From Paragyromitra xinjiangensis (taxonomy: Eukaryota > Ascomycota > Pezizomycetes > Pezizales > Discinaceae): a stretch of DNA of 64,000 nucleotides. Under the pieces are notes generated by a model that did no database searches, was not told where the DNA came from, and saw only the letters and a program-made list of their open reading frames with translations. This document shows positions 1 to 11,335 of this stretch, one piece after another. Numbering within the stretch: the stretch's first letter is position 1; every line of letters begins with the position of its first letter. Made by a program: the position numbers and the translations under genes. The stretch is from assembly GCA_038503065.1 (NCBI GenBank), contig JBCAMK010000011.1, forward strand, positions 1,550,001-1,614,000, given 5' to 3'.

Positions 1-545
1 AGTCAATTCGGCAGTCAATTCGGCAGGATTCGGAGGCTTAAAAACAGCCGATTCGGAGTCTATTCAGGAGTCTATTCAGCAGTCAATTCAGCAGGATTCG
101 GAGTCTATTCGGGAGCCTATTCGGTAGTCAATTCGGAGCCTATTCAGGAGCCTATTCGGAGCCTATTTGGGAGTCGATTCGGAGTCTATTGAGCAGTCAA
201 TTCAGCAGTCAATTCAGCGGGATTCGGAGGCTTAGAAACAGCCGATTCGGAGTCTATTCAGCAGTCAATTCAGCAGTCAATTCAGCAGGATTCGGAGGCT
301 CAGAAACAGCCGATTCGGAGTCGATTCGGAGACTATTTAGGAGCCTATTCAGCAGTCAATTCAGCAGTCAATTCGGAGCCTATTCAGGAGCATATTGAGC
401 AGTTGATTCAGAGCCTATTCGGGAGTCGATTCGGAGTCTATTGAGCAGCCAATTCGGAGTCTATTCAGGAGTCGATTCAGCAGTCGATTCGGAGGCTTAG
501 AAACAGCCGATTCGGAGGCTGCTCGGAAGGCTCTCACGCAGCCGA
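1..545. repeat. 12-bp tandem satellite
   Basis: The stretch is built from variants of a 12-bp unit of the form (C/G)AGYCDATTCRG, for example cagtcaattcag, gagtctattcag and gagcctattcgg. It is interrupted by a longer module ending in gaggcttagaaacagccgattcgg. Because 12 is a multiple of 3, one frame stays open and reads as a repetitive Ser-Gln-Phe-Ser type peptide, which I do not regard as a gene. The array is already under way at base 1, so its left end lies outside the window. Confidence 0.85.
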
Positions 546-1312
546 TTCAGCAGGCTGTGGAAGCGAGCGAGGTCTGCTGCTGAAGGGGTCTGCGGCTGAA
601 GGGGTCCGACCAAGCGAGGTCCGATGTAATAGGGTCATGTCTGCTGTTAACGATGGCCAAATGTCTGCGGGATGTGGGAACTGAAGTCACGATGTTAGCA
701 AAGTTCATGTAACTGCAAAGTAGGGAGGGAAGGGCAATAGGGGGTGTGGGTGGGTGTGAATGGGTGTGGATGGGTGTGGATGGGTGGGAGTTGGAGAATA
801 GGGGTAACGTAGGGTACGGTTGGTAGTAAAAGGCATTTGCCAAAAATTCGCTAAGTCCCTTAGGTCAGGGTTATTGATTCTCGCTTGCAAGCGAGGTCTG
901 AGTCCTGCGATCTCCTGTCAGCGGGGTGCGCAATTCGGGGGTCTAATAGAGGGCAGGTACACGCCTCAGGGCGCTGGTGGAGTGGAGGTACGCACTTCAG
1001 CGGTATCCAGAGAGCACCATGGACCTAGAAAAGCGAACCCTGATTGGCACCGGAGATGGGTATGAAACTCCAGAGAGGACCATGGACCGTGAAGCTGTGC
1101 TCCAGGAGCTCCAGGAAGGTCCATGGCCATGCAAGCGAGGTCCATGGGGTGTGCTGGAGCACAGTCCTTCATTCCTGCAGGTACCAGGGTGCGCCACAAC
1201 ACGGGTGGTTGATCCAGTTGCGCTCAGGACTCTCCCACACCAACGCTCAGACATCCTGGAAGATGCGGGACCTGGAAGCGCAAGCCTGGATCAGAATCAG
1301 TTTTGCTGATGA
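546..1312. other. Degenerate repeat-derived DNA, no gene
   Basis: The part around 620-860 resembles a decayed copy of the type-1 end of the element family at 3.6-16.8 kb. It has 'agtcacgatgttagcaaag', then a G-rich 'aataggggg' stretch, then 'ttcgctaagtccct', in the same order as in those ends. From about 1015 to 1150 the sequence carries several ccatgg palindromes (accatggacc, aggtccatgg). Reading frames here overlap on both strands and show no family signature. Confidence 0.5.
741..790. repeat. 10-bp GT-rich minisatellite
   Basis: About five copies of the unit gggtgtggat with small variations, lying inside the degenerate type-1-like segment. Confidence 0.75.
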
Positions 1313-2656
1313 GGAGCAGAAACAAAACGTATTTGTCGCAATATCCACCACAATCCACAGTATAAGGAAGCCATAAACCGGGAGTCTTGTTCAGTGGTGG
1401 AAAGTATGTGTATTGATGGCTTTACTGTCACTCCTTTGATAATCTTCAAAGGGCAAAATACACTTGCAGGATGGTTTAAGAATAAAAAGAATGAGGAGTA
1501 TTGGTATGGACATGCACCTAATGGTTATAATAATAGCCAATTATGTTTGGAATATTTGGAAAGAATATTTGAACCGGAGACCTACCACAGGTTAGTACTA
1601 GTATATCTATACTAAATTAAATGTTTGTGTCTATATATTAACTACTTCTTTTATAGAGCTAACGGGGAATGGAGGATGTTGATATTTGATGACTTTGAAT
1701 CACACCTTCAGTTGGAACTTGTGGAATTCTGTCTTGATAATAAGATAATTCCTTTCTGTCTTCCTGCCCACACATCACATGTTTTACAGCCATTGGATGT
1801 GGGTGTATTTTCCGCTCTAAAGACTTACTATAAACAAGAGGTTTCAAAGTTGCAGGTTGCAGTCTGTAAGAATGTATTCCCTAATCTTCTTGCTACTGCT
1901 CGGGGAAAAGCCTTCACTTTGAGCAATATACAAGCTGGTTTTCGGGCTACTGGAATATACCCCTACAATCCATCAATTGTTTTAAACACTTTATCACTAC
2001 CTGAGCCACCAATCACGCCAGTCAAACCTTCTACTCCTGTTCCAGCTCATTTACAAGCACCATATGATCTCCTCACCTATAACCCACCAACTCCTCTCAC
2101 ACCTCGATCTATTGGGTACATGTTAACTGAAGCCTTTTCTACAATCCCTTCCGATAGTCCCCGGTCACAAAAGCAGTGGGTTATTTACAACAAATTAAAA
2201 TCCTCAGCTACACAAAACGCAGCAAGGGTTATCATGCACACAGCTGGAGAGAATCATTTGCGGGAAGAAATTAAAAGAGATCAGAAAGGTAAAGCAGATA
2301 CCCGCCATCTTAATACAAGCTCAGCATGTATACTAGAAAGAGAGACTGTATTATATGATATGAAGAAAAAGAGGGATGAGAAAGAAAAGGACTCGGAGGA
2401 CCAGGAAAGGAAGGATAGAAAGGAAAGAGAGAAGGAGGAAAGAGCGATTGAGGAGAAGAGGAAAGAGGAGGAACGAGAAATAGAACGAGTAGTAAAACCT
2501 GCTGAAAAGGAGAGAAAGGAACAGGAAAGGTTGAGAAAGGTAGAGGAAAGAAAGCAAAAGGCATATGAAAGGGAGATGGAAAGGCAAAGAAAGGCAGAAG
2601 AACAAGCTAAAAAATTAGCAGAAAGACAGAACCAGCCAACAAACCACAAGAGATAA
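1313..2656 (+). pseudogene. Pogo/Fot1-type DDE transposase, 5'-truncated
   Basis: This encodes the C-terminal two thirds of a cut-and-paste transposase of the DDE_1 (pogo/Fot1) family. A 66-bp intron (1591-1656, GTTAGT...TTATAG) joins two open segments in frame. Joined, they give the family blocks in order: NRE...VES.CIDG, PLIIFKG, AGWF, MLIFDDFESH, LPAHTSHVLQPLDVGVF, FSALKTYYKQEV. The second and third catalytic acids are present (first Asp of FDD; Asp of QPLD). The first, normally in a DE-G motif, is not found: the frame is closed by a TGA at 1310-1312, and no HTH or CENP-B-like N-terminus is visible. The last ~120 residues are a Lys/Glu/Arg-rich predicted coiled coil, common in fungal members. 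The copy is probably inactive but is a candidate source family for the TA-flanked MITE at 17.4 kb. Confidence 0.85.
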
Positions 2657-3230
2657 ACCTCTTAAAGCTGGGTATTGATCTCACTATTATTTATATTTTT
2701 TTATCTTGTTTTCCTCTTGTAATAATACTTGTATTCGATGTACCTTATCAACAGTCCTGTACCCTACAGATAGTCCGAGCGTGCCAAGCGTGCCAAGCGT
2801 GCCAAAACCGCCATCCGACCGTATCCGCCATCCGCCCGTGGCTCACTGTAGTTTGAGGTAGTAAGACGTTCATAGGACCCTTTTGAGTGTTTGAACACGT
2901 CTTTAGTAGCAGACAAATTTACTTATCAGTGGAGAATAGAGATTGGAGGTTTAGCGGATGTGCAACAGGGCTCATAACCTGTTGTTTGATAAAGAAGATG
3001 ATGGTCGAATAGAATGTGATTGTGTATGACGTATAAGAGAGAAAAGAAAAGAAGCAAGAGACGACCATCAAAAGGTCGTCTATATATATATACAGTTCGA
3101 GCGTAGCTCGCTTAGTCATCCAGTAAGCTAGTTCCAATACATGGAAGCCCAGTCCATATTCCAACAATATTCAGGATGTAAGACTGAAGGTTAAACCTCA
3201 TCCGATCCTGCCAAGCCCCGTGTGGGAATA
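2657..3230. other. Intergenic, AT-rich, no gene seen
   Basis: This is probably the 3' flank of the pogo-type transposon. It contains a 10-bp tandem repeat (2777-2803, unit gtgccaagc plus one base) and a short TA run near 3080. No terminal inverted repeat of the transposon could be identified by eye. Confidence 0.5.
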
Positions 3231-3645
3231 TGCAGTTTTCTTTTTTGATAATGTGACAGGTCATGCAGCTTTTGCACCAAATGCATTACGAGTGAGTAAA
3301 ATGAATCTCTCTCCTAGTGGAAAACAGCCATGATTACGAGATGGATATTTCAACAATCAAGTTCAAACAATGAACTTTGCTTATGGTGATACCTTAGTTC
3401 CACGAAAATGGCGTGGTGAACCAAAAGGACTGAAACATGTTTTAAGCGAACGTGGTTTGTGGCAAACCAATCTTCGTTTAAAGTGCAAGTATATTGGCTT
3501 GGATGGGAAAGAGCATGATACAAAAATCAGTCATTGCATTGCTTACGACAGGGTCAATGTTGTGCACGTGCATTAATGGCAATACAACCTGATTTTCAAG
3601 CACAGAAAGGGCTGCTGCAAGAAGCTATTGAAAGAGGTGGGCATA
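3231..3645 (+). pseudogene. DDE transposase relic, 5' half (split by element A)
   Basis: This is the first half of a degraded DDE-type transposase of a kind common in fungal genomes and usually left unnamed. Visible blocks in one frame are AVFFFDNVTGHAAFAPNAL (with the probable first catalytic Asp in FDN), MNLSPSGKQP, a TGA stop at 3331-3333, LRDGYF, then GEPKGLKHVLSERGLW. A frameshift near 3540 moves the match to the next frame, reading CCARALMAIQPDFQ and LLQEAIERGGH. The reading breaks exactly at 3646, where CATCAGC of element A begins, and resumes at 11.92 kb. Stop and frameshift indicate it was already decaying or decayed after insertion. Family name unknown to me; homology is from remembered motifs only. 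Confidence 0.75.
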
Positions 3646-4029
3646 CATCAGCAAAAATTGATAAAGCCGCCCTGGCCACCTGGAGGTCTAGGCCGTCGGG
3701 CAGAATGTTACCCTTCTGTTAGGTTGCTGTAGCACCTTAGCGCGCCTGGGAGGCATGGTTTCTAGACCTTTGACCGCCTGGAGGAGGTTGTCTCCTCCTG
3801 AGGCAAGTGGTGTAGTGGGCAGCTTCTGGGCGCAGGTGGTCCCTCACTGCCGCAGTATTTTGGCAGCAGTTCGCCCTGTAGAATGGATATGCACAGTATG
3901 CTTGTAGGGCCTAGAATATCACTTGTATCGCACCAATATCATTGACAATTGCTTTATTTCAAGTATCTATCTATCTATCTATCTATCTATGTATTTATCT
4001 ATCTATGTACAAATATTGAGGGTGCAGCG

Positions 4030-4182
4030 AATCCACTTTATGGGAAAAGCTCAGGCAGTGAATCGACGACCTGCCAGAGGCAGGCAGCGAGTTTACCATG
4101 TGGCAGAAGCGGCGGAAGCTCAGGCAGCAAATCGGCCATATGGTGGAGGAAGCAAAGGCATCAGCAGTGAATTGGCCATATG
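4030..4182. repeat. 40-bp satellite array of element A (left part)
   Basis: A few units of the 40-bp repeat described for the element F array, cut by element B. Confidence 0.75.
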
Positions 4183-4784
4183 CATCAGCAAGAAAAAAAA
4201 GTCGCCCCGACACTTTCTTGTTTTCTGGAAGGCCATATTCCGCACGCCGTGTTTGTGGCCATCCCTAAACCCCAGGAGAGCTGGTCCAAGTGCTGGCCTG
4301 AGTGGGCACAGGCTGCACTACGCTCCTGCCTCCTGGCGCTCGGCTGTGGCCTCCAGCGCCCGGATGTGGCACTTAGCGAAATCCAGCAGGCTGCCCGATC
4401 GATTTTTGTTTCTCTAAGTCCCTGAAAACTCAGGACTTAGCAAAATTCACCTCACCTCCCTCCAGGCACTTAGAGATTTTCAAAAATCTCCAGGTCGCTT
4501 AGTCATCGCTTAGTAGTCGCCATGCCGTCGCCAAAGCAACACCTAATAAGACACCAATCTCCACCTCTCCCTTCCTTCCTACTATTGCTTCCTCCTATTC
4601 CCCCCTATTCTCCCATCCATCCCCTATTCCCTCCCACCCATTCTCAACCTCACTGTACCGCTGACTTCGTGACATTTGGGTTCGAAGTAACGAGCTCTGC
4701 TTGCAAAGAACCTCCCAGGTAACATCTTGATTCCGTTTATTTGACTCCTGCTGATATGCCTCCTAGACTCGCTTTGATCCGCTG

Positions 4785-5496
4785 CTTCTGCTTCCTCTGC
4801 TTCCGCCTAAGCAAGCTCTATATGCTGATCGATTTGCTGCCTGCACTTTATGGTCGATTTGCTGCCTGAGCTTCTGCTACCTCAGTCAATTGATCGATCC
4901 GCTGCCTGAGCTTCCGCCGCCACCTGGAGGTTGTTGATCCGCTGCCAGAGCTTCCTCCGCCTCCACCACATGGTCGATCCGCTGCCTGAGCTTCCGCCGC
5001 CTCCTGCAGGTTGTCGACCTGCTGCCTGAGCTTCCTCCGCCTCTGCCACATGGTCGATCCGCTGCCTGAGCTTCCACCGCCTCCGCCACATGGTCTATCT
5101 GCTGCTACAGCCTCTGCAGCCTCTGCCATATGGTTGATCCGCTGCCTGAGCTTCCGCCGCCTCTTGGAGGTCGTCGATCCGCTGTCCGAGCTTCCTCCGC
5201 CTTTGCCACATGATCAATCCGCTGCTGCAGCCTCCGCCATATGGTCAATTGGCTGCCTGAGCCTCTGCTGCCTCCACCATATGGTCGATCCGCTGCCTGA
5301 GCTTCCTCCGCCTCCGCCACATGGTCAATCCGCTGCTACAGCCTCTGCAGCCTCTGCCATATGGTTGATCCGCTGCCTGAGCTTCCGCCGCCTCTTGGAG
5401 GTCATCAATCCGCTGTCTGAGCTTCCTCCGCCTTTGCCACATGATCAATCCGATGCTGCAGCCTCCGCCATATGGTCAATTGGCTGCCTGAGCCTC
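4785..5496. repeat. 40-bp satellite array of element B (left part)
   Basis: About 18 units of the 40-bp repeat in the orientation gctgcctgagcttc...catatggtcgatc. It is cut by element C at 5497 and resumes at 8550-8940. The box at the unit boundary is variously catatggtc, cacatggtc, caattggtc or ctggaggtcgtc. Confidence 0.85.
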
Positions 5497-5879
5497 CAGC
5501 AGCAAAACAACAGATTGTCGCCCGGTCCGCCCAATGCATCAGGCGCCCCAGGCGGTCTGGGCAGAATATAGCCCTCCCTCAGGCTGTAAATTTTGCCCTT
5601 CACGTCTGGGCGACAGCTTACGAGAGGTCGGCATGGGGACGCCCTAGGTTCAGGAGGCTATTCTCTGGGCGACCACAGAGGGTTGACGAGCGTCTGGAGG
5701 ACAGTGGGGGAGAGCAGTGTGCCCACAGAATCACATTTTCAGCAGGTCACCCTGTGGTCTAGTTTGAATGCTTTTGCCCATATGCTTGTTTACAATTGTT
5801 CTATTATTTCTATATAGCTCGATATGTACATGTATCTGTTCTTCGTATCCAAGGGGTAGGGAGGGAGGGGGGGGGAGCA

Positions 5880-6520
5880 GAGGCAGCGGAGGCTCCTGCA
5901 GCGAATTGACCATATGGCGTAGGCAGCAAAAGCTGCTGCAGCAAATCGATCAATTGACTGAGGCAGCAGAAGCTCAGGCAGCGAATTGACCATATGGCGC
6001 AGGCAGCGAAAGCTGCTGCAGCTGTGGCGGAGGAGGCGGAAGCAGCGGAAGCTCAGGCAGCAGATCGACCATATGGCGCAGGCAGCGGAGGCTGCTGCAG
6101 CGAATTGACCAATTGGCGGAGGCGGAGGAAGCTCAGGCAGCGGATTGACGACCTCCAGGAGGCGGTGGAAGCTCAGTCAGCGGATAGACCATATGGCGGA
6201 GGCAGTGGAGGCTGCAGCAGCGAATCAATCAATTGACTGAGGCAGCGGAAGGTCAGGCAGCGGATCGACCATGTGGTGGAGGCGGCGGAAGCTCAAGCAG
6301 CGAATTGACCATATGGCGCAGGCAGCGGAAGCTGCTGCAGCTGCTGCAGCTGCGGCGGAAGCAGATCGACCATATGGCGCAGGCAGCGGATGCAGCTGCA
6401 TCGAATCGATCAATTGACTGAAGCAGCGGAAGCTCAGGCAGCGAATCGACCATATGGCGCAGGCAGCGGAAGCTCAGGCAGCAGAAGCTCAGGCAGCGGA
6501 TCGACGACCTCCAGGAGGCG
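5880..6520. repeat. 40-bp satellite array of element C (main part)
   Basis: The 40-bp units here run in reverse orientation (cgaattgaccatatggcgca). Element D cuts the array at 6521, and a short remainder follows at 7806-7925. Confidence 0.85.
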
Positions 6521-6695
6521 CATCAGTAAAAAAAAAATTCCACCCAATAGGTACATATTCCGCCCGACCGCCTGGCACACCTGGGTGACACTAGCTGCCT
6601 GCTGCGCTTCCCCCTGGCGCCGCTTGCTGCCTGCAGCGCTTCCGGGCGACCCCCTACCATCCGGCAGCGCTGGGCGGCAGCCTGAGTACTTAGCC

Positions 6696-6738
6696 GAATT
6701 TTGCTAAGTCCCTGAAAACTCGGGACTTAGCAAAATTC
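6696..6738. other. Subterminal hairpin of element D (type-1' end)
   Basis: A perfect 17-bp inverted repeat, GAATTTTGCTAAGTCCC, with a 9-nt loop. The same hairpin, more or less intact, recurs in the type-1 or type-1' end of every copy (near 4415, 8275, 9278, 11690, 12772 and 16545). Confidence 0.8.
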
Positions 6739-7021
6739 ACTTTGTCTCCTGCTAGGCACTGGCACTTAGCGATTTTCAAAAATCTGGAGGTCGCTTAGTC
6801 ATCACTTTGAAGTCGCCAAGTCGTCGCTAAGTCGTTGCCAAAGCAACGCCTAGTAAGACACCAATCTCCACCTCCCCCTATTCCCTCCCGTCCTTCCTGC
6901 TATTGCTTCCCCCTATTCCCTCCCACCCTTTCCTACCTCGCTGTACCAGAGTACTTTGCTAACATCGTGACTTTTAGGCTAGAAGTACTAAGCTCTGCCT
7001 GCAAAGAACCTCCTAGAGGTC

Positions 7022-7440
7022 GTCGATCTGCTGCCTAAGCTTCCTCCGCCTCCGCCATATGGTCGATTCGCTGCCTAAGCTTCCGCTGCCTCAGTCAATT
7101 GATCGATTCGCTGCAGCAGCCTCCGCTGCCTCCGCCAATTGGTCGATTCGCTGCTGCAGCTTCCGCCATATGGTCAATTCGCTGCCTGAGCTTCCTGCGC
7201 CTGCGCCAATAGGTCGATTCGCTGCCTGAGCTTCCGCTGCCTGCGCCATATGGTCTATTCGCTGCTGCAGCTTCCTCCGCTTCCGCCATATGGTCAATTC
7301 TCTGCCTGAACTTCCTGCGCCTGCGCCAATAGGTCGATTCGCTGCCTGAGCTTCCGCTGCCTGCGCCATATGGTCAATTCGCTGCCTGCCTCAGGCAGGT
7401 CGTCAATTCGCTGCTGCAGCTTCCACAGAAGCTAGTTTAG
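7022..7440. repeat. 40-bp satellite array of element D
   Basis: About ten units, with catatggtc, caattggtc and caataggtc boxes. It begins directly after the type-1' end and stops where the type-3 end (agaagctagtttagctg) begins. Confidence 0.85.
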
Positions 7441-8549
7441 CTGTGCCCTCGATATTTGTACATAGATATATAGATAGATACATAGAATAAAGCAATTGTC
7501 AATGATATTGGTTCCATACAAGTGATTCTCAAATACTCTAGGCCCTACAAGCATACTGTGCAAATACATTCTACAGGGCGAACTGCTGCCAAATTCTGCG
7601 GCAGCGAGGGACCACCCATGCCCAGAAGCAGCCGACTACACCACTTGCTACAGGAGGAAACGACCTCCTCCGGGCGGTCAAAGGTCTAGAAACCATGCCT
7701 CCCGGGCGCGCCGAGGTGCTGCAGCAACCTAACAGAAGGGTAACATTCCGCCCGACCGCCCCGACCTCCAGGCGGCCGGGGCGGCTTTATCAATTTTTAC
7801 TGATGCGGCAGAAGCTCGGGAAGCTCAGGAAGCTCAGGCAGCAAATCGACCAGCCAATTGAGCCGCCTCCTGAGCTCGCTTAGGCGGAAGCAGGGAAGCA
7901 GGCAGCCAGCGGAGGCAGAGGAAGCTGAAGCAGCGGATCGAAGCAAGTCTAGAAGGCATATCAGCGTGAGTCAAATAAACAGAATCAAGACGTTACCCAG
8001 CAGGTTCCTTGCAAGCAGAGCTTAGTACTTCGAGCCTAAAAGTCACGATATTAGCAAAGTACTATGGTACAGCGAGGTAGGGTATGGGTGGGAGAGAATA
8101 GGGGATGGGCGGAGGAGTAGGGAATGGGTGGGAGAGAATAGGGGGAAGCAATAGTAGGAAGGACGGGAGAGGTGGAGATTGGTGTCTTATTAGGCGTTGC
8201 TTTGGCGACGGCATGGCCACTACTGAGCGATGACTAAGCGACCTGGAGATTTTTGAAAATCGCTAAGTGCCTGGGTGAATTTTGCTAAGTCCCGAGTTTC
8301 CAGGGACTTAGCAAAATTCGTTGGGTAGAGCCCGCTGGATTTCGCTAAGTGCCACATCCGGACGTGGGTGGTCACAGCTGAGCTGCAGCCGAGCACCAGG
8401 AGGCCAGAGCGTTGTGCAGCCTGCGTCCGCACAGGCAAGCACTTGGACCAGCTCGCCTGGGTTGTAGGGAAGGCCACAAACGCAGTGGGCGGAATATGGC
8501 CTTCCAGAAGCCAAGAAAGTGTCGGGGCGACATTTTTTTTTTGCTGATG

Positions 8550-8940
8550 CTCTGCTGCCTCCACCATATGGTCGATCCACTGCCTGAGCTTCCTCCGCCT
8601 CCGCCACATGGTCAATCCGCTGCCTTAGCTTCCGCCACCTCCACCACAGCAGCAGCAGTCTCCGCTGGCTGCACCATATGGTCAATTCGCTGCCTGAGCT
8701 TCCGCCACCTCCTGGAGGTCGTCAATTTGCTGTCAGAGCTTCCTTCACCTCCGCGAATTGGTCAATTTGCTGCCTGAGCCTCTGCTGCCTCCGCCATATG
8801 GTCGATTCGCTGCAGCAGCCTCTGCTGTCTGCATCATATGGTCGATCAGCTGCCTGAGCTTTCTCCGCCTCAGTCAATTGATCGATTCGCTGCCTGCGCC
8901 ATATAGTCAATTTGCTGCAGGAGCCTCAGCTGCCTCAGCT
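8550..8940. repeat. 40-bp satellite array of element B (right part)
   Basis: This is the continuation of the 4785-5496 array after element C. It ends at a C run (cccccccc) that leads into the type-2 end. Confidence 0.8.
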
Positions 8941-9277
8941 CCCCCCCCATACCCCTAGGATACGAAGAACAGATACATGTACATATAGAGCTATATAGAA
9001 ATAATAGAACAATTGTAAACAAGCATATGGGCAAAAGCATTCAAACTAGACCACAGGGTGACCTGCTGAAAATGTGATTCTGTGGGCGCGCTCATCAGCA
9101 AAAAAAAAAATTGCACCCAATAGGTACATATTCCGCCCGACCGCCTGCCACACCCAGGCGTCACTAGCTGCCTGCTGCGCTTTCCCCAGGCGCTGCTTGC
9201 TGCCTGCAGCGCTTCCAGGCGACCTCCTACCATCCGGCAGCACAGGGCGGCTGCCTGAGTACTTAGCAAATTTTCAA

Positions 9278-9324
9278 GTGAATTTTGCTAAGTCCCTAAA
9301 AACTCGGGACTTAGCAAAATTCAC
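9278..9324. other. Subterminal hairpin of element E (type-1' end)
   Basis: A 19-bp perfect stem (GTGAATTTTGCTAAGTCCC) with a 9-nt loop, the most complete version in the window. Beside it lie GATTTTCAAAAATC and a run of CGCTTAGTC-like motifs (about 9375-9425). This arrangement resembles the subterminal repeats that transposases of some families bind. Confidence 0.8.
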
Positions 9325-9654
9325 TTCTTTTCCTGCCAGGAACCGGCACTAAGCGATTTTCAAAAATTTGGAGGTCGCTTAGTCAACACTTTATAGTCGC
9401 CAAGTCGTCGCTTAGTCGTCGCCAAAGCAATGCCTAGTAAGACACCAATCTCCACCTCCCCCTATTCCTTCCCGTCCTTCCTACTATTGCTTCCCCCTAT
9501 TCCCTCCCACCCATTCACTACCTTGCTGTACCATAGGACTTTGCTAACATCGTGACTTTTAGACCCAAAGTACTAACCTCTGCTTGCAAAGAAACTCCCA
9601 GGTAACGTCTCACTTCCGTTTATATGATTCCCACTGATATGCCTCCTAGACTCG

Positions 9655-10425
9655 CTTTGATCCGCTGCTTCAGCTTCCTCCGCCTCCGCTGGCTGCTTGC
9701 TTCCGCCTAAGCGAGCTCAGCAAGCAGCTCAATTCGCTGCCTGAGCTTCCTCCACCTCTGCCAATTGGTCGATCCGCTGCCTGAGCTTCCGCCGCCTCCT
9801 GGAGGTCGTTGATCCATTGCCTGAGCTTCCTCCGCCTCCGCCATATGGTCAATCCGCTGCCTGAGCTTCAGTTGCCTCAGTCAATTGATCGATTTGCTGC
9901 AGCAGCCTCCGCTGCCTCCACCATACGGTCAATTCGCTGCCTGAGCTCCTGCTTCCTCCGCCATATGGTCAATTCGCTGCCTGAGCTCCTGCTTCCTCCG
10001 CCATATGGTCAATTTGCTGCCTGAGCTTCCGCTGCCTCCGCCACATGGTCAATTCGCTGCCTGAACCTGCGCCTAAGCCTGCGCCTGCGCCAATAGGTCA
10101 ATTGGCTGCCTGAGCTTCCGCTGCCTGCACAATGTGGTCGATTCGCTGCCTGAGCCTGAGCCTGAGCCTGCACCTGCGCCTGCGCCTGTGCCTGAGCCTG
10201 CGCCTGAGCCTGCGCCTGAGCCTGCGCCTGCGCCAATAGGTCAATTCGCTGCCAGAGCTTCCTGCGCCTGCGCCAATAGGTTGATTCACTGCCTGAGCTT
10301 CTGCTGCCTGCGCCAATAGGTCGATTCGCTTCCTGAGCTTCCGCCGCCTCCGCCATATGGTCGATTCGCTGCCTGCCTCTAGCAGGTCGTCGACTCGCTG
10401 CTGCAACTTCTGCAGAAGCTAGTTT
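9655..10425. repeat. 40-bp satellite array of element E
   Basis: About 19 units. At 10149-10232 the unit is replaced by a simple gcctga/gcctgc 6-bp expansion. This local slippage product shows that the arrays change length. Confidence 0.85.
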
Positions 10426-11013
10426 AGCTGCGCCCTCGATATTTGTACATAGATAGATATATAGATAGATACATAGAATAAAGCAATTGTCAATGATATT
10501 GGTTCCATACAAGTGATTCTCGAATATTCCAGGCCCTACTATACAAATCTATTCTACAGGGCGAACTGCTGCCAAAATCCTGCGGCAGCGAGGGACCACA
10601 CGCGTCCAGAAACAGCCTACTACACCACTTGCTACAGGAGGAAACGACCTCCTCCAGGCGGTCAAAAGTCTAGAAACCATGCCTCCAGGGCACGCCGAGA
10701 TGCAGCAGCAACCTAACAGAAAGGTAACATTCCGCCTGACTGCCTAGACCTCCAGGCGGCCAGGGCGGCTTTATCAATTTTTGCTGATGCTGCTCTCCCC
10801 CTGCTGTCTTCTAGACGCTCATCTACCCTCCATGGCCGCCCAGAGAACAGCCTCCTAAACCTCGCGCGCCCCCATGCCAACCTCTAGTAAGCTGTCGCCC
10901 AGAGGTGAAGGGCAAAATTTACAACCTGAGGGAGGGCTATATTCCACCCCGACCGCCCTGGTCGCCTAATGCATTGGGCAGACCAGGAGACATTTCGATT
11001 TTTTGCTGATGTG

Positions 11014-11335
11014 GTGGAAGCTCAGGCAGCGAATCAACCTATTGGCGCAGACAGCGGAAGCTGCAGCAGCGAATCGACCATATGGCGGAGGCAGCGGAGG
11101 CTGGAGCAGCGAATCGATCAATTGGCGGAGGCAGCGGAAGCTTAAGCAGCGAATCAATCAATTGGCGGAGACGGCGGAAGCTCAAGCAGCGAATTGACCA
11201 TATGGCGCAGGCGGTGGAGGCTGCAGAAACGAATCAATCAATTAGCAGAGGCAGCAGAAGCTCAAGCAGCGAATTAATCAGTGAATTAAGCTCGCTTAAG
11301 CAGAAGCAGCGAAGCAGGCAGCCGGCGGAGGCAGG
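11014..11335. repeat. 40-bp satellite array of element A (right part)
   Basis: About eight units, in the orientation cgaatcgaccatatggcgga, continuing the fragment at 4030-4182 after excision of B. Confidence 0.8.

Larger units (their letters stand above)
6521..7805 (+). mobile_element. Element D (subfamily II), innermost, inserted in C
   Basis: A complete 1285-bp element with no insertions of its own. The left end is catcagtaaaaaaaaaattc (type-1' end, continuing cacccaataggtacatattc) and the right end is tttatcaatttttactgatg (type-3 end). The flanks are CG at 6519-6520 and CG at 7806-7807, so excision rejoins a satellite unit as ggaggcggcagaagctc. The satellite core lies at about 7022-7440. 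Both ends carry CATCAG-type termini, with one substitution each relative to the other copies. Confidence 0.88.
5497..8549 (-). mobile_element. Element C (subfamily I), inserted in B
   Basis: It lies in the opposite orientation to B. The left end is a slightly decayed type-2 terminus (cagcagcaaaacaacagatt, expected catcagc) and the right end is an intact type-1 terminus ending ttgctgatg at 8549. The flanks are CT (5494-5495, one extra C follows) and CT (8550-8551). Removing it restores the satellite phrase gagcctctgctgcctccacc, which occurs intact near 5270. Its own DNA is about 1.77 kb, interrupted by element D. Confidence 0.8.
9093..10789 (+). mobile_element. Element E (subfamily II), inserted in B
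   Basis: A complete 1697-bp element. The left end is catcagcaaaaaaaaaattg (type-1') and the right end is tttatcaatttttgctgatg (type-3). The flanks are CT (9091-9092) and CT (10790-10791). Excision restores the phrase gggcgc-gctgctctcc of the type-2 end, matching uninterrupted type-2 ends near 14290 in F. The satellite core (about 9655-10425) contains a local expansion of a 6-bp gcctga/gcctgc motif at 10149-10232. Confidence 0.88.
4183..11011 (+). mobile_element. Element B (subfamily I), inserted in A
   Basis: It begins CATCAGCAAGAAAAAAAAGT (type-1 end) and ends TTTTTTGCTGATG (type-2 end). It is flanked by TG at 4181-4182 and TG at 11012-11013. Removing it rejoins satellite units of element A as ccatatg-gtggaagctc. 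Its own DNA is about 2.07 kb: 4183-5496, 8550-9092 and 10790-11011. It is interrupted by element C in its satellite core and by element E in its type-2 end. Confidence 0.85.

Noticed and set aside
189..398. Ser/Gln/Phe-rich peptide frame
   Set aside because: It follows directly from the 12-bp tandem repeat, whose period keeps one frame open.
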